A DNA stretch of 16,181 nt from CAZDYP01 sp964509505 (GTDB lineage Bacteria; Chloroflexota; Anaerolineae; JACRMK01): positions 1 through 16,181 of the forward strand of contig CAZDYP010000128.1 in NCBI GenBank assembly GCA_964509505.1, given 5' to 3'. Below, in pieces: positions 7,062-12,637 of the stretch (positions are counted from its first letter, which is position 1; every line of letters starts with the position of its first letter). The notes beneath the pieces are model-generated. The model searched no databases and was not told the DNA's origin. It saw only the letters and a program-made list of their open reading frames with translations. Both the position numbers and the translations under genes were made by a program.

Positions 7062-8084
7062 ATGGGTGATCTCCCAACGGGTATTGTGACATTTTTGTTG
7101 AGTGATGTCGAAGACAGCACGAAGCTGTGGGAACAACATCCTGAAGCCATGAAACTGGCCTTGGCGCGCTATGAGTCCCTGATGCGCCAGGCGATTGAAT
7201 CAGCTCATGGACAGGTTTTTAAGACGATGGGCGACAGTTTCTTTTGCGTGTTCGTCAAAGCCACTGACGCGGTGCGCGGCGCGGTAAGCGCCCACCAAGC
7301 CTTGCGTGCCGAAGCGTGGAGCGAGACGGGCCCGCTACCGGTTCGCATGGCCTTGCATACGGGCGAAGCAGACTTGCGAGATGGCCATTATGGAGGCGGG
7401 GCGCTTAGTCGCGTGGTGCGCTTGTTGACTGCAGGCAGCGGCGGCCAAACCTTGCTGACGTTGCCCACGCAAGAGCTGGTCAACGCTAGTCTCCCCGTGG
7501 AAGTTGAATTACGCGATTTAGGCGAGCGCCGTTTGAAAGACGTGCCCACGCCTGAACGCATCTTTCAGATTGTGACGAAGGATATGTCATCTGCACCTGC
7601 ACAACCTATTGTCTGTAACTCATGCGGCGCAGTTCACTTGCCGAACACGCTGTTCTGTGATCAGTGTGGCCATCTCCTCTCACAAACGATGGCCACCGAC
7701 ACCGACGCGTTGTCTATGCCCGATGCGCCTACGGCAGGCGCAGGCAGCTCGACTGCGCTGAAACTGACGTTGACCACGCCAGATAGCAGCAAACAATTTT
7801 CCTGTGTGTTGACGACCTCGCTGTTGATTGGTCGCACCGACACCGCTTCGGGCTCTTATCCCGATGTGGACCTGGGCAGCTTGCAAGGCTTTGAGAGCGG
7901 CGTTTCGCGCCGTCATGCGCGGCTCTTGCGCTCCGATCAGCAAGTGTTGATTGAAGACCTCAACAGTTTGAATGGCACGTTCGTGCAGAACGTGCGCTTG
8001 CACGCGCATCATCCACACGTGTTGCAGCCAGGCGATGAATTGCAGTTCGGCAAAGTCGTGCTCAAAATTACGTGGTCGAGTTAG
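7062..8084 (+). CDS. Class III nucleotide cyclase domain - zinc ribbon - FHA domain protein
   Basis: A 340-residue protein. Residues about 5-170 form a class III adenylate/guanylate cyclase catalytic domain: first metal Asp D15 in FLLSDVEDSTKLWE, second metal Asp D58 in FKTMGDSFF, with K54 at the position usually occupied by the purine-recognising Lys, and the transition-state Arg R120. The partner residue of the N-x-x-x-R pair is Ser (S116) instead of Asn, in ALSRVVRL, which may lower or change activity. The protein continues with a zinc ribbon (C185, C188, C199, C202) and an FHA domain (about 230-340) with G257-R258, S282-R-R-H285 and N304-G305. The C-terminal half matches the free-standing protein at 5087-5551 from end to end, so this looks like that protein with a cyclase domain added in front. 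FHA binding to a phosphoprotein could localise or switch the cyclase (inference). No membrane segment is visible. Confidence 0.92.
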   Translation: MGDLPTGIVTFLLSDVEDSTKLWEQHPEAMKLALARYESLMRQAIESAHGQVFKTMGDSFFCVFVKATDAVRGAVSAHQALRAEAWSETGPLPVRMALHTGEADLRDGHYGGGALSRVVRLLTAGSGGQTLLTLPTQELVNASLPVEVELRDLGERRLKDVPTPERIFQIVTKDMSSAPAQPIVCNSCGAVHLPNTLFCDQCGHLLSQTMATDTDALSMPDAPTAGAGSSTALKLTLTTPDSSKQFSCVLTTSLLIGRTDTASGSYPDVDLGSLQGFESGVSRRHARLLRSDQQVLIEDLNSLNGTFVQNVRLHAHHPHVLQPGDELQFGKVVLKITWSS

Positions 8085-8092
8085 TCAATGTC

Positions 8093-8171
8093 CAGTGTTC
8101 AGGATTCAGTAACCAGAGTTCCTCACGCACACTGAGCGCATACCATTCACTGAAGACTGGACTGAATACTG
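8093..8171. repeat. Imperfect inverted repeat in the spacer before the small gene
   Basis: CAGTGTTCAG...ATTCAGT (8093-8110) is the imperfect inverse of ACTGAA...ACTGAATACTG (8149-8171). The outer ten bases match at nine positions, with about 38 bp between the arms. It occupies most of the 103-bp spacer. It could be a small mobile or dispersed repeat; I saw no second copy in this window. Confidence 0.4.
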
Positions 8172-8187
8172 TTTAAGGGAGGGCGAG

Positions 8188-8433
8188 GTGGCTTACACTG
8201 TCATTTTACACATCCCCAGCGCGGATCCTGTTTTGGCAGAGATGGAAGAACTACCGAAACCGAACGACAGTTTTGTGGTCGTTCGGAACATGCGCACGCG
8301 CGATGGCAACCAATTGAGCTATATTGACCCAGATGCAGAGACGTTCATTTTGCCATGGCACCGTCTCACGTTCATCGAAGTTTTGCCAAGCGAAGACGAA
8401 CGCGCGAAAGTGTTGAAGTTCTTCCGTGAATAG
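8188..8433 (+). CDS. Small conserved-looking protein of unknown function (81 aa)
   Basis: The GTG start at 8188 is preceded by a strong purine-rich ribosome site, AGGGAGGG (8176-8183), 4 nt upstream. The product is acidic overall, with no cysteines, no signal peptide and no membrane segment. It begins with a hydrophobic strand (AYTVILHIP), has a central SFVVVRNMRTRDG segment and ends with ILPWHRLTFIEVLPSEDERAKVLKFFRE-like strand and helix content, suggesting one small alpha/beta domain. I do not recognise the family. It is the last gene before the intrinsic terminator at 8464-8490, so it may be co-transcribed with the J-VWA/FHA genes, although a 103-bp spacer with an inverted repeat separates it. 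The stop codon TAG is the first triplet of a 16-bp palindrome. Codon usage resembles the neighbours. Confidence 0.8.
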   Translation: MAYTVILHIPSADPVLAEMEELPKPNDSFVVVRNMRTRDGNQLSYIDPDAETFILPWHRLTFIEVLPSEDERAKVLKFFRE

Positions 8434-8446
8434 TCGCTAGCGACTA
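8431..8446. repeat. 16-bp perfect palindrome overlapping a stop codon
   Basis: TAGTCGCTAGCGACTA reads identically on both strands; its first three bases are the stop codon of the small gene. The half-site TAGTCGCT is shared with the inverted repeat at 3546-3570, suggesting two members of one short palindromic repeat family. Confidence 0.7.
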
Positions 8447-8463
8447 GCGATTGCCAGGGAAGC

Positions 8464-8490
8464 GCCGCTCTACCACAGAGCGGCTTTTTT
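8464..8490 (+). terminator. Intrinsic (Rho-independent) terminator
   Basis: A perfect 8-bp stem, GCCGCTCT (8464-8471) and AGAGCGGC (8477-8484), encloses loop ACCAC and is followed directly by six T (8485-8490). It ends the transcript of the J-VWA/FHA/cyclase block plus the small gene. Confidence 0.92.
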
Positions 8491-8511
8491 GTGCTAGACT
8501 ATCACCTAGAT

Positions 8512-8517
8512 AGGAGG
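8512..8517 (+). promoter_or_regulatory. Ribosome binding site that fixes the FHA-GAF-cyclase start
   Basis: AGGAGG at 8512-8517 lies 5 nt before ATG 8523. An in-frame GTG at 8517 overlaps the site and is unlikely to be the start. Confidence 0.8.
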
Positions 8518-8522
8518 TGCCT

Positions 8523-10109
8523 ATGATCATCACCTACTTGATGCCGTTAGCTCCCAAACGCCAGCTCACAGCAACCGCCAACGCCGTGGTCATTGGCCGC
8601 CCCCCTGCCAACATGCAGATTGACCTTGACCTCACGGGGGATCCGTTGGTGTCGCGCCTCCATGCTCGCATTTTCGTCGAGCAAGGTCAGTATTGGGTCG
8701 AGGATTTGGGCAGCACCAATGGGACGTGGGTCAATGGACGACGCATCACGACGAAGACGGCGCTGACAGCAGGCGCGAAGATACAAGTTGGTCAAACGCA
8801 TCTTGAGCTGCAAATAGATGGCATGCCTGAAGGCGCAAAGACAGACACGGATGCGCTGACGCAAGGCACCATCATACACGCCGTCAGCGCCGCCCAACCG
8901 TTGTTTGCAACCCCAGGCACCACCTCGCTGCATGAGACGCTGGAGCAAACGCAATTGCAATTGAAGGCATTTTATGAAATCAGCCAAGCCTTGGGTATGG
9001 CGGAGACGCCTGAGCAACTCTTACAGACATTAACGAAACAACTGCAACTGGCGATTCGCGGCGCAGAGCATGGCGCGGTGTTGCTGCGCAACGAAGTGGG
9101 AAAGCTGCTGCTCAAAGCGCATTGGCCCCCGGGCGAGCCTTCGGTGAGTCGCACGTTGGCGCAACGCGCGTGCGACGAACACCAAGCCTTTATTTGGACG
9201 ATTTCCGAGAAGAGCAAAAAGGCGGTTAATACTGCAGTGTTGCAAAATGTCCAAGCGGCGATCTATGCGCCGCTGCGCTGGGAGGGGCAGGTGTTGGGCG
9301 TCGTGTGCGTGGACAATCACACCTCACGCGCTGCTTTCACGCGCTCGGATTTGGAGCTGTTGCGCGCCATCTCCAACCAAACTGCTATGTTCATCAAGAA
9401 CCATACATTGCGCCAAGAATTGCGTCGTGAAGAAGAAATCCGCGCAAATTTGCGACGACACTTTTCGCCAGCCGTCGCTAATCGCTTGTTGAATGGGGGC
9501 GCGAAGTTGCGTTTGGGCGGCGAGCGCATGGACCCCGTTACTATTCTAGTTTCGGACGTGCGCGGCTTCACGGCGTTGAGCGCGCAGGTCGAAGCGGACG
9601 ACATCGTGCCGATGCTAAACGACATGTTCTACGTGTTGACGCCGCTCATCTTCAAGTATGATGGCATGGTGGATCGCTACATCGGCGATTCGCTGTTGGC
9701 GGTGTTCGGTTGTCCTGAACCCGACGAGCAGCAATGGGAACGCGCGGTGCGCGCCGCGCTCGATATGCAACACGAGATGCGAAAGCTGGAGGAACGCTGG
9801 CGTGGGCGTGGCTTGCCGATCATGGAAATCGGCATCGGCATTCACACGGGCGAAGTGGTGCATGGGTTTATTGGCTCGCCTGACCAAATGGAATATACGG
9901 TGATTGGCTCGACGGTGAACCTTGCCGATCGGTATTGTGACGGCGCAGATAAGCGCGAGGTTGTCATTAGCCCTGAAGTGTATCAGCACATCTATCGTCT
10001 GGTCGAGGTGACGCCCAAGACGATTCAAACCAAACATCCCGATACCGAGCCATTGCTGCAAGCGTATGTAGTGAAAAGCCTGAAGGAGGAAGTGGATGCC
10101 ACCCCATAA
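8523..10109 (+). CDS. FHA - GAF - class III adenylate/guanylate cyclase
   Basis: A 528-residue soluble cyclase with two sensor domains. The FHA domain (about 3-95) has G25-R26, S44-R45-L46-H47 and N66-G67, so phosphothreonine binding is plausible. A GAF domain (about 145-296) follows, starting at LKAFYEISQALG and ending at SNQTAMFIKN. A charged helical linker (RREEEIRANLRRHFSPAV) of the kind that precedes bacterial cyclase domains leads to the catalytic domain (about 335-500). Metal aspartates are D345 (SDVRGFT) and D389 (YIGDSLLAVFG); the transition-state pair is N466 and R470 (STVNLADR). The purine-recognition positions are R385 (usually Lys) and T459 (usually Asp or Thr), so substrate preference cannot be read safely. 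It is flanked by intrinsic terminators on both sides and is therefore probably its own transcription unit. Together with the protein at 7062-8084 it makes two FHA-linked cyclases in one locus. Confidence 0.94.
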   Translation: MIITYLMPLAPKRQLTATANAVVIGRPPANMQIDLDLTGDPLVSRLHARIFVEQGQYWVEDLGSTNGTWVNGRRITTKTALTAGAKIQVGQTHLELQIDGMPEGAKTDTDALTQGTIIHAVSAAQPLFATPGTTSLHETLEQTQLQLKAFYEISQALGMAETPEQLLQTLTKQLQLAIRGAEHGAVLLRNEVGKLLLKAHWPPGEPSVSRTLAQRACDEHQAFIWTISEKSKKAVNTAVLQNVQAAIYAPLRWEGQVLGVVCVDNHTSRAAFTRSDLELLRAISNQTAMFIKNHTLRQELRREEEIRANLRRHFSPAVANRLLNGGAKLRLGGERMDPVTILVSDVRGFTALSAQVEADDIVPMLNDMFYVLTPLIFKYDGMVDRYIGDSLLAVFGCPEPDEQQWERAVRAALDMQHEMRKLEERWRGRGLPIMEIGIGIHTGEVVHGFIGSPDQMEYTVIGSTVNLADRYCDGADKREVVISPEVYQHIYRLVEVTPKTIQTKHPDTEPLLQAYVVKSLKEEVDATP

Positions 10110-10115
10110 CTGCTG

Positions 10116-10160
10116 AACCCCCGTTAGCGCGCAAGCGCGAGTGATACGGGGGTTTGTTTT
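10116..10160 (+). terminator. Intrinsic terminator after the FHA-GAF-cyclase gene
   Basis: A perfect 9-bp stem, AACCCCCGT (10116-10124) and ACGGGGGTT (10146-10154), is followed by TGTTTT. Inside it a second small hairpin, GCGC-GCAA-GCGC (10127-10138), has a GNRA-type tetraloop. It begins 7 bp after the stop codon. Confidence 0.88.
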
Positions 10161-10169
10161 GTAGTGGTC

Positions 10170-10174
10170 GGAGG
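10170..10174 (+). promoter_or_regulatory. Ribosome binding site of the radical SAM gene
   Basis: GGAGG at 10170-10174. Two adjacent ATG codons follow at 10178 and 10181; the spacing of 6 nt favours 10181, while 10178 would be only 3 nt away. Confidence 0.6.
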
Positions 10175-10180
10175 TGAATG

Positions 10181-11323
10181 ATGGGTACTGTTTCTGAAAT
10201 CGAACTTGGCAAAAGCAAATTGGATGAGCTAACGCGCGTCGGCGAATTGTATCGCGCACGCGACGACAAAGGCACGCTCGAATGTTATGCGTGTGGGCAT
10301 CGCTGCGTCATCAAGGTTGGGCGACGCGGCATCTGCAAGGTGCGTTATAACGCCGACGGCGTGTTGCGTGTGCCACACGGCTACGTCGGCGCGTTGCAAT
10401 GCGACCCGACGGAAAAGAAGCCGTTCTTCCACATCTATCCGGGCTCTGAGACGTTGACGTTTGGGATGTTGGGTTGCGATTATAGATGCGTTTTCTGTCA
10501 AAATTGGGAAACCTCGCAAGTCCTCCGTGACCCGCACGCGCCCGGCGGCCCCACCCTCGTCACCGCGGAGACGCTCGTCGCATTCGCCAAGCGACAGGGC
10601 GCGACGCTCGTCGGCTCATCGTACAACGAACCACTCATCACGTCGGAGTGGGCCGCCGAAGTGTTCAAGGTCGCGCGACGCGCAGGCTTGCAGTGCGTCT
10701 ATATCTCGAATGGCAACCTCACGCCCGAAGTGTTGCAATACATTCGCCCGCACCTCATCGGCTACAAGATTGATTTGAAGACGATGAACGACCAACACTA
10801 TCGGCGGCATTTAGGAGGAACGTTGAAGGCGGTGCTCGACGGCATCCGCATGGTGCATGAGGCGGGGTTGTGGCTGGAGATTGTGACGCTCGTCATCCCC
10901 GGTTTCAACGATTCCACTGAAGAATTGCGCGACGCGGCGAACTATCTCGCGTCCATCTCCAAAGACATCCCATGGCACGTCACCGCGTTCCATCAGGACT
11001 ACAAGATGACTGAGCCCGACAATACCGATGCGAAGACGTTGCTACGCGCCGCAGAGATTGGCAAAGCCGCAGGGTTGAATTTCGTGTATGCGGGCAATTT
11101 GCCCGGGCGCGTTGGCGCTTGCGAACATACCTTCTGTCCCCATTGTCACACACGCTTGATTGCTCGCCTCGGCTACGTCATCCTCGAATATCAGCTGACC
11201 GACGATGGGCATTGCCCCCAATGCGGCGAAACGATTGCAGGAATCTGGGGCAAGCGCGCTGAGGTGCGGCTTGGAGACTCGGGGGATTTGTGGCTGAGGG
11301 CGCCGCGGGCGGTGATGCGCTAA
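10181..11323 (+). CDS. amrS: Radical SAM protein of the AmmeMemoRadiSam system (AmrS family)
   Basis: A 380-residue radical SAM enzyme. The [4Fe-4S]/SAM-binding CxxxCxxC motif is GCDYRCVFCQNW (C99, C103, C106). It is preceded by the family's Cys-rich N-terminus (CYACGHRCVI...GRRGICKVR) and a GALQCDPTEKKPFFHIYPGS segment typical of AmrS and related pyruvate formate-lyase-activating-like proteins. The C-terminal part carries extra cysteines in CPHC and CPQCG pairs, probably a metal ribbon. Length and architecture are normal for the family. The biochemical role of AmrS is not firmly known to me; it is usually linked with a Memo-like protein and an AMMECR1-domain protein, neither of which is in this window. 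It lies between a terminator upstream and a convergent hairpin downstream, so it appears monocistronic and not part of the FHA block. The start could be 3 bp earlier, at 10178. Confidence 0.9.
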   Translation: MGTVSEIELGKSKLDELTRVGELYRARDDKGTLECYACGHRCVIKVGRRGICKVRYNADGVLRVPHGYVGALQCDPTEKKPFFHIYPGSETLTFGMLGCDYRCVFCQNWETSQVLRDPHAPGGPTLVTAETLVAFAKRQGATLVGSSYNEPLITSEWAAEVFKVARRAGLQCVYISNGNLTPEVLQYIRPHLIGYKIDLKTMNDQHYRRHLGGTLKAVLDGIRMVHEAGLWLEIVTLVIPGFNDSTEELRDAANYLASISKDIPWHVTAFHQDYKMTEPDNTDAKTLLRAAEIGKAAGLNFVYAGNLPGRVGACEHTFCPHCHTRLIARLGYVILEYQLTDDGHCPQCGETIAGIWGKRAEVRLGDSGDLWLRAPRAVMR

Positions 11324-11385
11324 ATCTTCTGCCGCGCAACGGGCGTCGCGCGCTAAGGCGCATACCCCCTGCAGAGAGAAAGACG

Positions 11386-11420
11386 ACGGGGCAACGAGCT
11401 TCAAGCTCATTGCCCCGTTT
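11386..11420. terminator. Hairpin between convergent genes, probable bidirectional terminator
   Basis: Arms ACGGGGCAA (11386-11394) and TTGCCCCGT (11410-11418) pair perfectly, and inside them GAGCT (11396-11400) pairs with AGCTC (11404-11408) across loop TCA. Only a short T-run (three T) follows on the plus strand and a mixed CGTCTTTCTCTCT on the minus strand, so efficiency is uncertain. A second small inverted repeat, GTGAGG/CCTCAC (11436-11452), overlaps the stop codon of the minus-strand kinase. Confidence 0.65.
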
Positions 11421-11448
11421 GCGCCTATCTAGGTTGTGAGGCTTGACC

Positions 11449-12618
11449 TCACGACATTGCAATCGGCAGCTCGAATGAAAACGTGCTGCCGACGCCAGGC
11501 TCACTTTCCACGGCGACCGTTGAGCCATGCGCCTCGACGATCTGCTTGACCAACGCCAAGCCCAAGCCAATGCCGCCATAGTAGCGCGTCACACTGCCGT
11601 CTAACTGTTGAAAGGGCTCGAATACTTCGGTGAGGCGCTCCGCGGGAATGCCGATGCCTGTGTCGCTCACCGAGAGTTTGAGGAAATGGTTGTGTTGCGC
11701 GACGCTCACGCTGACCTTGCCGCCAACAGGCGTGAACTTGATAGCGTTGTCCAACAAATGCGTGACCGCCCACTTGATTTTTTCGGCGTCGGCTAAAATC
11801 GGCGGCAAAGCGGGCGGCACTTCCGCGTAGAGATGCACGTGCCGCTTGAGTTCCATGATGTGAGGACTTAGCAAAACCCCTTCGACCACCTCGGTGAGCG
11901 AAAACGCCGTGGCATTAATCAGCATCTTCCCCTGAGCGGCAGACGCAAAACCCAGCAAGTCTTCGATCAAGCGTTGGAGTCGCTCCGCTGCTTGCATGAT
12001 AAAATCCACCGCTTCACGCTGACTCGCGGTAAGCGGTTCGCTGCCGGCGCGGAGCAATTCGCAATAACCTTTGACGTGCGAGAGCGGTGTGCGGAGTTCG
12101 TGCGAGATGTTGGACACAAATTGTGTCTTGAGCCGATTGAACTCGTTGAGCTGGCGCAGAGCTTGTTGCAGCTCTTGGGTGCGTTGCGCCACACGCTCTT
12201 CCAATTGGCGATTGCTGGCAAGCAGCGCCTCCTGCAATTGCTTGACTTGTTGGATGCTTGCTTGATCGAGCTGTTCGCGCGTGACGAAGCCCATGTTGAG
12301 CAACACTTGTCCCACCGTTTGCATGTTGCCCTCAGCCACGAGCTGCTTTTGACGCTGCAAGGCGGCGTGCAGTTGTGATTCGGAGATGTAGCCGCTCTTG
12401 AGCAGAAATTCGCCAAAGCGCGGTAGGATGACATCCGCGGCGTAAGGCGTAGGCGTTAGCGTGGGCAGCGCTGCCAACATTTGCCGTTCGCGCAACGCAG
12501 CCGCAAACGCCAAATTCATCTGGCAGGTGGCGCAGAATGTATCTTGCGCGTTCACAGGCGTATGACAATTGGGACAGCGAAGGGTTAGTTCGGATGGATC
12601 AGCTGTGTGCGTGATCAT
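11449..12618 (-). CDS. Soluble sensor histidine kinase with zinc ribbon and MshEN-like N-terminal domain
   Basis: A 389-residue histidine kinase with no membrane segment. It starts with a zinc ribbon (C15, C18, C29, C32). Next comes a domain of the type II secretion ATPase N-terminal/MshEN kind (about 66-125): its first motif, R67-F-G69-x-x-L-L-x-x-G76-Y-I-x4-L83-x3-L87-x-x-Q90, fits the c-di-GMP-binding MshEN consensus closely; the second (about 101-124) has lost the Arg. A coiled coil (about 125-165) leads to HisKA with phospho-acceptor H173 (SHELRTPLSHVKGY). The ATPase domain has the N box (N291, HLLDNAIKFTP), DTGIGIP (319-325), FEPF and GGIGLGL (348-354), all intact. No response regulator lies in the window. 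ATG 12618 is 19 bp after the stop of the HD-GYP gene, with GAGG about 10 nt upstream, so the two genes form an operon. The ligand is inferred, not shown. Confidence 0.92.
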   Translation of the reverse strand: MITHTADPSELTLRCPNCHTPVNAQDTFCATCQMNLAFAAALRERQMLAALPTLTPTPYAADVILPRFGEFLLKSGYISESQLHAALQRQKQLVAEGNMQTVGQVLLNMGFVTREQLDQASIQQVKQLQEALLASNRQLEERVAQRTQELQQALRQLNEFNRLKTQFVSNISHELRTPLSHVKGYCELLRAGSEPLTASQREAVDFIMQAAERLQRLIEDLLGFASAAQGKMLINATAFSLTEVVEGVLLSPHIMELKRHVHLYAEVPPALPPILADAEKIKWAVTHLLDNAIKFTPVGGKVSVSVAQHNHFLKLSVSDTGIGIPAERLTEVFEPFQQLDGSVTRYYGGIGLGLALVKQIVEAHGSTVAVESEPGVGSTFSFELPIAMS

Positions 12619-12637
12619 GGTTCTTTTACCTCGGGTG

